Positions 8,292 through 16,727 of a stretch of 64,000 bases of DNA are shown piece by piece. This DNA is from Gammaproteobacteria bacterium. Its GTDB lineage: Bacteria > Pseudomonadota > Gammaproteobacteria > Thiohalobacterales > Thiohalobacteraceae. The stretch lies in the NCBI GenBank assembly GCA_018819175.1, contig JAHJQQ010000026.1:1-64000 (forward strand). The letters are read 5' to 3'. The translations under genes and the position numbers were made by a program. The notes below the pieces were generated by a model that was given only the letters and a program-made list of their open reading frames with translations, ran no database searches and had not been told where the DNA came from. Position 1 is the first letter of the stretch; each line of letters starts with the position of its first letter.

Positions 8292-9523
8292 TCCGGTATT
8301 ACTCCCAGGGCTTGATTCACTCGGGCAACCGCACGACCTTGCTCAAGGCGGCGCAAATTGAGATCACGTTCAGCAGTCAGCGCCTGTGCGCGTGTCTGCA
8401 ACAATGTAAACAGATCAGATTCACCCAGCTCAAAGGCGCGCTGCATCAGCTGCAGACTCTCTGTCGCCAGCAGGTTCTGCTGCTCGGCCAGTTGCAACGA
8501 GTGCGCGGCAAGTTGCTGCTCGGCAATGGCCGCATGCAGGTCATGCTCGAGTTCCATCTGAGTTCGGTTATACGCCGTCATTGCCTCGGCGTAGCTGCGC
8601 TCGGCGGCAGCGTTTCTCACCGTAGCCTGACCCTTGGTACCCAGTGGCAGACTGATCTCGACGAACACCGAGGAGTCATAGCTCAGACCAGAGCCGGGGC
8701 GATCAGCCTTACCGCCGACCATGAGCACCGGATTTGCACGGCGTTCACCACGGATCTGCGCACGATCTGCGTCGGCACGCGCCAAGGTCACCTGCACTGC
8801 GCTCAACGCAGGATGGTTTTCGGGCGTCTCCATCCCTTCTGCCGCGGCTTCCCGGATATCCAGGGGCAAAACATCCAGTCCAGTTAGATGCTGGTAATGC
8901 ATCAGCTTGGCATCGCGTGCCGAAACGGCGGTAGCCAATTCGATTTCGCGCGCCAGCGTCTCTTTCCGGGCCAGGATGAGATCAGTGCGCGCCAGCTCAC
9001 CGGCGCGCACCCGACGTGCAACGTTCGCTTCCAGGGCCTGCGCACTTTGAAGAGCGTGCCGTGCAAGGGTCAACTCAGTTTCAGCCAGCTGGGTTGCCCA
9101 AAGCAGTTCCCTGAGCTGGCCGGCAACCTGCCAGATATACAACTGCTGGAATGCATCCGCTTCACGATCTGTCGCATCGGCTAACTTGACGCGCCGATCA
9201 CGCTGACCCGGTAACCACAACGGCATCGCCAATCCGCTTTCCCATTGCCGATAGCCGACATCATTGTTCATAGCATCGGTTTCATGACGCAATATGAGCG
9301 CGGGATCATCGGCGAACAGCGCCGACGCCTGGGTGCGAATAGCCTGGCCTTGACCGCGAATTGCCTCAGTCAGAGGCATATCCGGATTGCGGGATACGCC
9401 TGCCTGAATGACTGCAGGCAACGTCGGCGCTGACGGCTCGGCGTGCAGTGTCGGGTAAGCTACCGACAGCGTTAATATGAATAACCCGGGCATTAAATGT
9501 GACGAATTCATTACAGTTGCCAT
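8288..9523 (-). CDS. TolC-family outer membrane factor of the metal efflux operon
   Basis: 411 residues with an N-terminal signal (SHLMPGLFILTLSVAYPTLHA) and two repeats of the outer-membrane-efflux-protein domain. Features include long heptad-like helices (QQLAAHSLQLAEQQNLLATE) and the QRAFELGESDLFTLLQTRA motif typical of CzcC/CusC-like channels. It exports the metal handled by the pump encoded downstream. It is the first gene of the operon and shares an ATGA-type overlap with the adaptor gene. The start could be the ATG at 9523 or the one twelve bases inside; no strong Shine-Dalgarno separates them. Confidence 0.88.
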   Translation of the reverse strand: MATVMNSSHLMPGLFILTLSVAYPTLHAEPSAPTLPAVIQAGVSRNPDMPLTEAIRGQGQAIRTQASALFADDPALILRHETDAMNNDVGYRQWESGLAMPLWLPGQRDRRVKLADATDREADAFQQLYIWQVAGQLRELLWATQLAETELTLARHALQSAQALEANVARRVRAGELARTDLILARKETLAREIELATAVSARDAKLMHYQHLTGLDVLPLDIREAAAEGMETPENHPALSAVQVTLARADADRAQIRGERRANPVLMVGGKADRPGSGLSYDSSVFVEISLPLGTKGQATVRNAAAERSYAEAMTAYNRTQMELEHDLHAAIAEQQLAAHSLQLAEQQNLLATESLQLMQRAFELGESDLFTLLQTRAQALTAERDLNLRRLEQGRAVARVNQALGVIPE

Positions 9524-9540
9524 ACGATCGTAGACCTGGT

Positions 9541-9552
9541 TTCAAGTTTGAA
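9541..9552. promoter_or_regulatory. possible operator upstream of the metal efflux operon
   Basis: TTCAAGTTTGAA is an inverted repeat (TTCAA, two-base spacer, TTGAA) lying 18 bases upstream of the outer membrane factor start. A further AT-rich stretch with GAATTCAATTC lies around 9586-9596. Metal-efflux operons are usually controlled by a CusR/CzcR-type response regulator or MerR-type repressor binding such dyads, but no regulator gene is next to this operon. Weak call based on symmetry and position. Confidence 0.25.
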
Positions 9553-9644
9553 CTGATTCTAATGCGCCAACCTGAAACGAATCTGAATTCAATTCAAATC
9601 CACGCGAGATTGAAACTGCCAATGGACTTAGGACGACTGAATGC

Positions 9645-9990
9645 GTGAATCGCGCTCTACTCAGTATTTTGGAGGGTGGCGATATTGCGGCATGGCCATT
9701 TGAGAAAAATACTCATTTAACCTATGTATACCAGCGGCGCCGACACCGCTTTTATCAAGGCCACGACCAAAATCAATAAGACGGCGCTGTATGCACTCTA
9801 CAACTACACATGGCAGGATGACCCGCTGTATAACTATGACGCTCAGGAACTGAACATCGTCGTCAAACAGCCCTTAATGGAAGATCTTTCCATTGCCCTT
9901 AAAGTCGGGATTGGGACACGTGATGCCAATAATGGCGGGGACGATACCACGGCCACGGACGCACGCCTGTTCCTGACCTACGTGTTCTGA
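9645..9990 (+). pseudogene. frameshifted C-terminal fragment of an outer membrane beta-barrel protein
   Basis: From about 9645 one frame reads NRALLSILEGGDIAAWPFEK then NTHLTYVY, after which sense shifts to another frame at about 9725. That frame continues SGADTAFIKATTKINKTALY and on to the end. The second frame contains alternating beta-strand sequence (LYNYTWQDD, LNIVVKQPL, LSIALKVGIG) and ends LFLTYVF, an aromatic C-terminus typical of porins recognised by the BAM complex. The second frame is closed by a TAA immediately upstream, so the two halves match one interrupted gene. Only about 110 residues remain, against more than 350 for porins. It faces away from the metal efflux operon and may be a relic of the same cation or acid transport theme. 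Confidence 0.5.
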
Positions 9991-10003
9991 TTCTGTCGCT
10001 GCC

Positions 10004-11263
10004 TCACTCGCCGGACAGCCTCTGATCTCCACGCGTCGATTCTGATTCGTCCATCGGAAAACGTAGGCGGAACAGCCCCTCCACACCACTGTCACTGGTG
10101 AAATACAGCGCACCATCAGGCCCCACAGCAACGCCGACCGGTCGCGCCCAGCGCTCACCGTCGTGCAGTTGAAATCCGGTGACCAGATCATCAACGCGTT
10201 GCGCCTCGCCATTGTGGAAACGCACCACGACGAGTTTGGGTTCCCGCCGTGTGGCCGGATCTCCGATAAAGCCGCCGCTGGGTTGCGTGCCCCAGGACCC
10301 GCGCAAGGCCACGATGGCGTCATGCGCTAACGTTTTGTGCATGGCCCCCTCCGGCACGAAGGCAACGCCCATCGGTGCGCTGCGTGCCGGGAAGGTCGCA
10401 ACCGGTGGTATCACCTCGTCGATCGGGTGTGGTGGAGGCCGCTTGATACAGTCATCCGGCTGAATACGCTTTCCGTCATATTGAAACCAGGGCATACCAT
10501 GAAATGATCCTGCCGGCACTTTACTGAAATATTCCGGCGGCAGATCGTAGCCCTGGTGGTCGGGGCCGTTGTTGCTGGCATAGAGTTCACCGGTCTGCGG
10601 ATGCCAGGCGAAGCCGACCGGATTTCGTAAACCGCTGGCGAACGTCTGCCATATCGCCTGCGGGCCGGTCTCGTTCAATACCAGAATCCCGCCGCGTCGA
10701 TCACTGAAGGGATAACCTTCACTCAGATATTCATCGCTGCAGTTGCCGCTGATGCCAAGACTCAGATAGACGCGTTTATCCGGACCGATTGCGACAGTGC
10801 GACTGCTATGGCCACCGCCGCCGGGCAGTTCAGCGAGTAAACGCAGCTTGTCCGGTGCAATCCTGGCCTGGCCCAATTGATACGGTGCGTGATACAGACC
10901 GTCCTTTTGCGCGATGAGTATTTCGTTCTGACGCAGCGCCACATTGTGCGGATAACCCTTCGTGGAGATCAGCACCTGTGGTGCGGTATAGGGCGCGGGC
11001 AAGCGATAGACGCGGCCGGATTTCGAGCCGATGAAGAGATCGCCGTTTTCCGCGAAGGTCAGCAGTCGAGGCCCTTCCAGGTTATCCGCCAATAATTCCA
11101 ATTGCGAACCGGCCGGTAGCTGGATAACGACCTCACGTCCCGGTAGCTGCAGTCGCTGGTCCACATATTTCAGTGGTAACGGCTCCGCAGCGACTGCGAG
11201 ACCGAAGCTGACAGCCAGCAGCGCAGTGCCGAGTCCCAGGAGGTCAAGATGCCCTATCCGCAT
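10004..11263 (-). CDS. PQQ-dependent sugar (glucose/sorbosone) dehydrogenase family protein
   Basis: 419 residues from the ATG at 11263, chosen because it directly begins a signal peptide (MRIGHLDLLGLGTALLAVSF ... AVAAE); the upstream in-frame ATG would add a hydrophilic leader. The mature part is a six-bladed propeller of the GSDH type, with FAENGDLFIGSKSGRVYRL, a GHSSRTVAIGPDKRVYLSLG blade, LRNPVGFAWHPQTGELYASN and a late VGPDGALYFTSDSG blade. Family members oxidise aldose sugars in the periplasm with PQQ, passing electrons to the quinone or cytochrome pool; many uncharacterised relatives exist, so the substrate is unknown. No PQQ biosynthesis genes are in the window. It is a single gene, convergent with the barrel remnant and divergent from the symporter module. 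Confidence 0.8.
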   Translation of the reverse strand: MRIGHLDLLGLGTALLAVSFGLAVAAEPLPLKYVDQRLQLPGREVVIQLPAGSQLELLADNLEGPRLLTFAENGDLFIGSKSGRVYRLPAPYTAPQVLISTKGYPHNVALRQNEILIAQKDGLYHAPYQLGQARIAPDKLRLLAELPGGGGHSSRTVAIGPDKRVYLSLGISGNCSDEYLSEGYPFSDRRGGILVLNETGPQAIWQTFASGLRNPVGFAWHPQTGELYASNNGPDHQGYDLPPEYFSKVPAGSFHGMPWFQYDGKRIQPDDCIKRPPPHPIDEVIPPVATFPARSAPMGVAFVPEGAMHKTLAHDAIVALRGSWGTQPSGGFIGDPATRREPKLVVVRFHNGEAQRVDDLVTGFQLHDGERWARPVGVAVGPDGALYFTSDSGVEGLFRLRFPMDESESTRGDQRLSGE

Positions 11264-11473
11264 TCTGTCCTCTTCTCTCCAGTGGCAACTATGCCATTGC
11301 CATGACATAGGTTATGTCCAAATCACATTGTCATGGCACTGTCTGTTGCAATCAATAGCCCAAACCGGGATGCTTTGTTCCAGTAACCAGTGTAGATGGT
11401 CACCCTGAATCGCGTCAGGCACCTTGTCAAACGCAACGGCCTCGCGCAGGGTCATCGCTAACAGGGAGTGCCC

Positions 11474-11737
11474 ATGAACAATCAAAAACACGATGCAGCG
11501 GGTTATTGGCGCGCGAATCTGCGCCTGCTGATCACCTGCCTGGTGATCTGGTTCAGCGTCTCCTACCTGTTTGGCATTCTGCTGGTCGATACGCTCAATC
11601 AAATCCAGATCGGCGGTTTCAAGCTTGGCTTCTGGTTCGCACAGCAGGGCTCGATTTATGTCTTCGTCGTGCTGATCTTTTTCTATGCCTGGCGCATGAA
11701 CCGCTACGACCGTGAATTTGACGTCCACGAAGACTGA
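11474..11737 (+). CDS. DUF4212 small subunit of sodium:solute symporter
   Basis: 87 residues with two membrane helices (about LLITCLVIWFSVSYLFGILL and YVFVVLIFFYAW) and a basic cytoplasmic end (RMNRYDREFDVHED). This is the DUF4212 pattern, a companion subunit encoded immediately before VC_2705-type symporters. The ATG at 11474 has AGGGAG six bases upstream; the in-frame GTG just before it overlaps that ribosome site and is less likely. Only 14 bases separate it from the symporter gene, so the two are co-transcribed and probably form one transporter. Confidence 0.88.
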   Translation: MNNQKHDAAGYWRANLRLLITCLVIWFSVSYLFGILLVDTLNQIQIGGFKLGFWFAQQGSIYVFVVLIFFYAWRMNRYDREFDVHED

Positions 11738-11751
11738 TAAGAGCCGCAGCC

Positions 11752-13518
11752 ATGGATCTCAAGACCCTGACCTACCTCATCGTCGGTGCCACCTTCGTCC
11801 TCTACATCGGTATCGCTCTCTGGTCGAAGGCCCGCAGCACCGGCGAATTCTATATCGCCGGCAAAGGCATACATCCGGTCGTAAACGGCATGGCCACCGC
11901 GGCCGACTGGATGTCGGCGGCCTCGTTCATTTCCATGGCCGGTCTGATCGCCTTCCTGGGCTACGGTGGCTCGGTTTACCTGTTGGGCTGGACCGGCGGC
12001 TATGTGCTGCTGGCCATGCTGCTCGCACCCTATCTGCGTAAGTTCGGTAAATTCACCGTCCCCGAATTCATTGGCGAACGTTATTACTCGCAGACCGCAC
12101 GACTAGTGGCGGTGATCTGTCTGATCTTTATTTCCTTTACCTATGTCGCCGGTCAGATGCGTGGCGTGGGCATCGTATTCTCGCGCTTCCTGGAAGTCGA
12201 CATCATCACCGGTCTGCTGGTCGGCATGGGCATCGTGTTTGTGTATGCCGTACTCGGTGGCATGAAGGGCATCACCTATACCCAGGTCGCGCAATATGTC
12301 GTACTGATTTTCGCCTATACGGTACCGGCTGTGTTCATCGCCCTGCAGGTAACCGGCAATCCGATTCCGCAACTGGCCTTTGGCAGTATGGTCCAGGGCG
12401 AAACCGTGTATCTGCTCGATAAGCTCGACGGCATCGTCACGGAACTGGGGTTTTCCGCCTACACGGCCGGTGCCAAGAGCACGATTGACGTCTTTATGAT
12501 CACTCTCGCGCTGATGGTCGGCACCGCCGGCCTGCCGCATGTGATCGTGCGCTTCTTTACTGTCCCCAAGGTGCGCGACGCGCGCGCCTCGGCGGGCTGG
12601 GCGCTGCTGTTTATCGCCCTTCTCTATACCACCGCACCCGCTGTCGCGGCATTGGCACGCATGAATCTGACCGAGACCATCCAGGCCGGCCCGGTCGGTG
12701 AAGCGACCGCCAATCTGGCCTACGCGGAACGACCCAACTGGTTCAGGACCTGGGAGAAGACCGGCTTGCTGACCTTTGAGGACAAGAATGGCGATGGGCG
12801 CATACAGTATTACAACGATACGAACGCCGAATTCTCCGCCACTGCGGAAGCCAACTATGGCTGGAAGGGGAATGAACTCAAGGTCGATCGCGACATCATG
12901 GTGCTGGCCAATCCGGAAATTGCCGGTCTACCCAATTGGGTGATTGCCCTGGTTGCGGCCGGCGGTATCGCCGCAGCGCTATCCACGGCGGCCGGTCTGC
13001 TGCTGGTGATTTCGGCATCGATTTCGCACGATCTGGTCAAAGGCATGCTGGCGCGTGATATCAGCGAACGTCATGAATTGATGGTCGGGCGTATCGCGGC
13101 GGCGGCGGCCATCCTGGTCGCGGGCTATCTCGGTTACAACCCTCCCGGTTTCGTCGCCCAGGTGGTGGCGTTCGCCTTCGGTCTGGCGGCGGCGTCACTG
13201 TTCCCGGTAATCCTCATGGGCATTTTCAGCAAAACCATGAACCGCGAAGGCGCGATCGCCGGCATGCTGGTGGGCCTGGTGTTCACCATGAGCTACATCA
13301 TTTATTTCAAGGGCGTCTTCATCGAGCCGCTGGCGGAAAACCTGCCCGAAAACTGGCTGTTCGGCATTTCACCCGAGGGTATTGGTTCTATCGGCATGGT
13401 ACTGAACTTTATCGTCGCCTGGATCGTGTCACGCATGACCACGCCACCCCCTGAACATATCCAGCATCTGGTGGAAGACATTCGCATACCCAAAGGGGCA
13501 AGCGGTGCGACGCACTAA
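11752..13518 (+). CDS. sodium:solute symporter (VC_2705/ActP-like, probable acetate or monocarboxylate)
   Basis: 588 residues with about 13 membrane helices of the SSS family. The N-terminus has YLIVGATFVLYIGIALWSKA and the family motif GEFYIAGKGIHPVVNGMATA. The substrate-side region GLPHVIVRFFTV is typical of ActP/VC_2705 members. A large extracytoplasmic loop between helices holds DKNGDGRIQYYN (residues 344-355), which reads as an EF-hand-like calcium loop; I recall this segment as common in the family. Close relatives take up acetate and other short monocarboxylates with Na+. It follows the DUF4212 subunit and precedes a DUF294 regulator, a frequently conserved gene order, suggesting that the soluble regulator tunes carboxylate metabolism or transport. 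Confidence 0.88.
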   Translation: MDLKTLTYLIVGATFVLYIGIALWSKARSTGEFYIAGKGIHPVVNGMATAADWMSAASFISMAGLIAFLGYGGSVYLLGWTGGYVLLAMLLAPYLRKFGKFTVPEFIGERYYSQTARLVAVICLIFISFTYVAGQMRGVGIVFSRFLEVDIITGLLVGMGIVFVYAVLGGMKGITYTQVAQYVVLIFAYTVPAVFIALQVTGNPIPQLAFGSMVQGETVYLLDKLDGIVTELGFSAYTAGAKSTIDVFMITLALMVGTAGLPHVIVRFFTVPKVRDARASAGWALLFIALLYTTAPAVAALARMNLTETIQAGPVGEATANLAYAERPNWFRTWEKTGLLTFEDKNGDGRIQYYNDTNAEFSATAEANYGWKGNELKVDRDIMVLANPEIAGLPNWVIALVAAGGIAAALSTAAGLLLVISASISHDLVKGMLARDISERHELMVGRIAAAAAILVAGYLGYNPPGFVAQVVAFAFGLAAASLFPVILMGIFSKTMNREGAIAGMLVGLVFTMSYIIYFKGVFIEPLAENLPENWLFGISPEGIGSIGMVLNFIVAWIVSRMTTPPPEHIQHLVEDIRIPKGASGATH

Positions 13519-13607
13519 TAGTATCGACTATCCGTTCCGCTGCGAGTCAGCGCAGCGATTGTCACTCACCGGGGTTGCTCAGGCAGGTACGTCTGACATC
13601 GTTAGGG

Positions 13608-13642
13608 AAACTCTAAATAATCCGTCATTCCTTAGTTCATCC
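13608..13642. repeat. degenerate end of a MITE-like element
   Basis: TTAG followed by GGAAACTCTAAATAA resembles the GGAnCCTCTGATTAA end of the MITE family described at 16322, including a YTAR-type four-base flank. Only one end is recognisable. It sits in the gap between the symporter and the DUF294 gene. Confidence 0.3.
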
Positions 13643-13675
13643 GCTGTGCAGGCAATCTCCTCTTGAGCGCCTACT

Positions 13676-15544
13676 ATGGATGCTGAACACAGCGAGATCT
13701 GCGACTTTGTTTTCGCCCACCATCCCTTCGATCGGTTACCGAAAGAAAAATGGGCGGAAGTCGTCAAGAGCCTGAGCCTCGAATATCAACGCCGGGGGAG
13801 CACGGTGCTCGAACCAGGCGCATCCAATACGGCATTGCATGTGATCCGCAGCGGCGCGGTGGAGATACGCGACGCGCAAGGCGCTGTGCTCGCGCAACTC
13901 GGTGAAGGTGATGTGTTCGGCGCACGTTCCTTGCTGCGCGGCGGCAAGGTCAAGCACAGCGTTACCATGTTGGAAGACACGCTTCTTTATCAATTACCCG
14001 GAGAGGTCTTCAGTTCGCTGTGTCAGCGTTATCCGCAGTTCGCTTACTATTTTCAGGCCGAGGGCGGTCAGCGTCTGCGCGATGCGCTAAACGGAAACTT
14101 CGGACCCGGCGAGGCCAACGCGGAACTCGCCACCATCCCCATCACGAAAATGCTGCAGCGTGCCGCTGTCATGCTGCCCAGCAGCGCCAGCATCGCCAAC
14201 GCGGCCCAGGCCATGACGGCGCAACGCGTCTCCTGCATCCTCGTCGTGGATAATGGACAATTGATCGGCATCCTGACTGATCGCGACATCCGCAGTCGCG
14301 GTGTCGCAGTGGGCGTATCCGTCGACCAGCCCATTACCAGCATCATGACCCCCACACCGCACAGTATCGCGTCGAATGTTTATGCCTTCGATGCCATGCT
14401 GGCGATGGTGCGGCACAATGTTCATCATCTGCCGGTGCTCGATCACGGTCGTCCTGTCGGTGTCATCAGCGCGACGGATCTGATGCGCCAGCGCACCGCA
14501 TCACCGGTCTTCCTGGTCAGTGATATCGACAAGCAGACCGACGTGGAAGGCCTGGCCCGAGTGAGCGCCCAGCTGCCGAAAATCCTGGTCAGCATGGTCG
14601 ATGCCGACGCCACCGCGCACAGCACCGCAAAAATCATATCCGCCATTGGCGAGGCACTCACCTGCCGGCTGCTGGATCTGGCGCAGGAAAAGCTCGGCCC
14701 GCCGCCCGTGCCGTTCGTCTGGCTCACGGCCGGCTCGCTGGCACGCTATGAGCAGACTGCGCACAGCGATCAGGACAATGCGCTTCTGTTGGATGATGCC
14801 TTCGATCCGGATCTGCACGGCGCCTATTTTGAACAGCTGAGCCGACTTGTGTGCGATGGCCTGAATGCCTGCGGCTATGTCTACTGCCCGGGTAATGTCA
14901 TGGCCTCCAATACCCAATGGCGGCAACCTCTGCGGGTGTGGAAACGTTATTTCAACGAATGGATCGGCAGCCCCGAGCCCAAGGCGCTGATGCATGTCAG
15001 CATCTTTTTCGATCTGCGCTGCCTGTATGGCGCCGAGCCGCTGTATCAGCAGCTACAGCTGCATGTGACCCACAAAACCGCGAGCAACCATATCTTTCTG
15101 GCCTACATGGCGGCCAACGCCCTGCACTACCACCCACCGCTGGGTTTTTTCCGTAATCTGGTCCTGGTACGTGGCGGCGAACATGACCAGACACTGGATC
15201 TGAAACACCGAGGCGTCATTCCTATCGTCGATCTGGCGCGGGTGTATGCCTTGTCCAGCGGCAGCGCGGACATCACAACCCAGGATCGGCTGGCTGCCGT
15301 CGCCGGCAAAGGCGAACTCAGCGCCCAGGGCGCGGAGGATCTGCGCGATGCCTTCGAGTTCATCAGCGTCACCCGACTTCGGCATCAGGCGCGCCGCATT
15401 AAAAGCGGTCAGATTGCAGACAATTTCATGGCACCAAGCGAATTATCCAACTTCGAGCGCGAACACCTCAAAGATGCCTTCCGCGTTGTGCTGACCTTGC
15501 AAGCCGCCCTGGAACAGCGCTATCAATCGGGGCGCTTTCAGTGA
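13676..15544 (+). CDS. cNMP-binding / CBS pair / DUF294 nucleotidyltransferase-like signalling protein
   Basis: 622 residues. Residues 1-130 form a cyclic-nucleotide-binding jelly roll (STVLEPGASNTALHVIRSGA ... LGEGDVFGARSLL). Residues 160-285 are two CBS motifs (CILVVDNGQLIGILTDRDIR, HHLPVLDHGRPVGVISATDL) that may bind adenosyl nucleotides. Then comes a DUF294 putative nucleotidyltransferase with GSLARYEQTAHSDQDNALLL, whose GS...DxD pattern matches the metal-binding residues of polymerase-beta-like transferases, and the C-terminal helical DUF294 domain ends the protein. The fold resembles GlnD-type sensors. Gene order with the upstream symporter and downstream exonuclease is widely conserved, and control of acetate or carboxylate utilisation is the usual inference. 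The ligand and any modified target are unknown. Confidence 0.85.
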   Translation: MDAEHSEICDFVFAHHPFDRLPKEKWAEVVKSLSLEYQRRGSTVLEPGASNTALHVIRSGAVEIRDAQGAVLAQLGEGDVFGARSLLRGGKVKHSVTMLEDTLLYQLPGEVFSSLCQRYPQFAYYFQAEGGQRLRDALNGNFGPGEANAELATIPITKMLQRAAVMLPSSASIANAAQAMTAQRVSCILVVDNGQLIGILTDRDIRSRGVAVGVSVDQPITSIMTPTPHSIASNVYAFDAMLAMVRHNVHHLPVLDHGRPVGVISATDLMRQRTASPVFLVSDIDKQTDVEGLARVSAQLPKILVSMVDADATAHSTAKIISAIGEALTCRLLDLAQEKLGPPPVPFVWLTAGSLARYEQTAHSDQDNALLLDDAFDPDLHGAYFEQLSRLVCDGLNACGYVYCPGNVMASNTQWRQPLRVWKRYFNEWIGSPEPKALMHVSIFFDLRCLYGAEPLYQQLQLHVTHKTASNHIFLAYMAANALHYHPPLGFFRNLVLVRGGEHDQTLDLKHRGVIPIVDLARVYALSSGSADITTQDRLAAVAGKGELSAQGAEDLRDAFEFISVTRLRHQARRIKSGQIADNFMAPSELSNFEREHLKDAFRVVLTLQAALEQRYQSGRFQ

Positions 15545-15610
15545 GCCGGGGCCTCCGCACGCAACAGATTCAGCACATCACCGCAATGCTGATTCGGAGT
15601 ATTCACAAGC

Positions 15611-16297
15611 GTGTTTAAATGGCTGCCAGGTCTGGAGCGTCGTCGCCGTCGGCTGCTGCGCAATGCCCCGCCTGGCCCGCTCGCTGACTACCTTCGCACC
15701 CCCTTCCCCTCCAGAAAGTCCCCCGTTAATGAGGTCGAGTTTCTGGCCGTGGATCTGGAAACGACCGGTCTTGATCCCAAACAGGATGAAATACTGAGTA
15801 TCGGCTGCGTACCGATACGGCATCTACGCATCACACTCGGGGGCAGTTCCAGCATGCTGCTCAAACCTGAGGGTGCCATCCCGGCATCCAGCGCCGTTGT
15901 GCATCGCATCTTCGACGACCAGGCCGCGCAGGGCATGCCACTCACTCAGGCCATTCCACTGTTGCTGCGACAACTCAGCGGTAAGGTTCTGGTTGCACAT
16001 CACGCGCCCATCGAAACGGAATTTCTGCGCCAGGCCTGCCGTCGACTGTATGCCTGCGATGTGGTATTCCCCACCGTGGATACCCTGGTTTTGGAACGCC
16101 GCTGGATTGATCGTCGCCAGGTGACACTGGCGTCGGGTGGCCTGCGCCTGGCCGCCATCAGGGATCGCTACGGATTACCACGCTATCCCGTTCACAATGC
16201 ACTCAGCGATGCGCTCGCGACGGCGGAACTGCTGCTGGCGCAGATTGCTTACCGCGGTGGCGCTCGGCAGGTTCGCCTGAAACATCTCCTGATATGA
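15611..16297 (+). CDS. DnaQ-like DEDDh 3'-5' exonuclease
   Basis: 228 residues starting at a GTG (15611). After a basic N-terminus comes Exo I (FLAVDLETTGLDPKQDEILS, catalytic D and E), then Exo II-like LVAHHAPIETEFL, in which the usual aspartate (HNAxFD) appears as glutamate, and Exo III PVHNALSDALATAELL, with the HxxxxD pair. This is a DNA polymerase III epsilon-type nuclease that probably acts alone. It is a regular downstream partner of DUF294 genes, lying 66 bases after the previous stop, probably in the same transcript. Whether the Glu substitution lowers activity cannot be told from sequence; close relatives seem to share it. Confidence 0.82.
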   Translation: MFKWLPGLERRRRRLLRNAPPGPLADYLRTPFPSRKSPVNEVEFLAVDLETTGLDPKQDEILSIGCVPIRHLRITLGGSSSMLLKPEGAIPASSAVVHRIFDDQAAQGMPLTQAIPLLLRQLSGKVLVAHHAPIETEFLRQACRRLYACDVVFPTVDTLVLERRWIDRRQVTLASGGLRLAAIRDRYGLPRYPVHNALSDALATAELLLAQIAYRGGARQVRLKHLLI

Positions 16298-16321
16298 CAA
16301 CATTCATATGACAGAGGTAAA

Positions 16322-16470
16322 CTAGGGAGCCTCTGATTAATTTGATCAAGCGAGCAGATGCAAGGCGCAGACGGGCGATAAAACGGAGTTTACACAGCGT
16401 AAATGAGTATTTTGAGCCCGGCTGCAACGCAGCAGATGCCGCTTCAGCGAATTAATCAGAGGTTCCCTAG
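16322..16470. mobile_element. MITE-like element, copy 1 (short form, 149 bp)
   Basis: Begins CTAG-GGAGCCTCTGATTAATT and ends with the complement (AATTAATCAGAGGTTCC-CTAG), giving near-perfect 17-bp inverted ends flanked by CTAG on both sides. The interior lacks a gene and contains ACGGAGTTTACACAGCGTAA and GCAGCAGATGCCGC. The CTAG flank fits a four-base YTAR target duplication of the kind made by IS5-family transposases, suggesting non-autonomous mobilisation by such an IS. No transposase of that type is in the window. Confidence 0.8.
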
Positions 16471-16727
16471 GGTCTTTTTCAAGAGTAGTGCCGCATCACC
16501 TAAGCTGTTTTCATCGACGATTATTTGGCATGCCATGCGCTAGACCTCAATCCGAATAAATACATCGAATGGTTGCCAAAGGGTATCCGGCACATGTATA
16601 TGTACACCGGTGATTTGTTGGCTACGGTAAATCACTTCCAATCCTCGCAGGGAGCGCAGGGATAGTCTGCTCAATGGACTGTTAAATGCGCTTAGAAACG
16701 ATATTCTTTCGAGGAGATGATTTGGTC

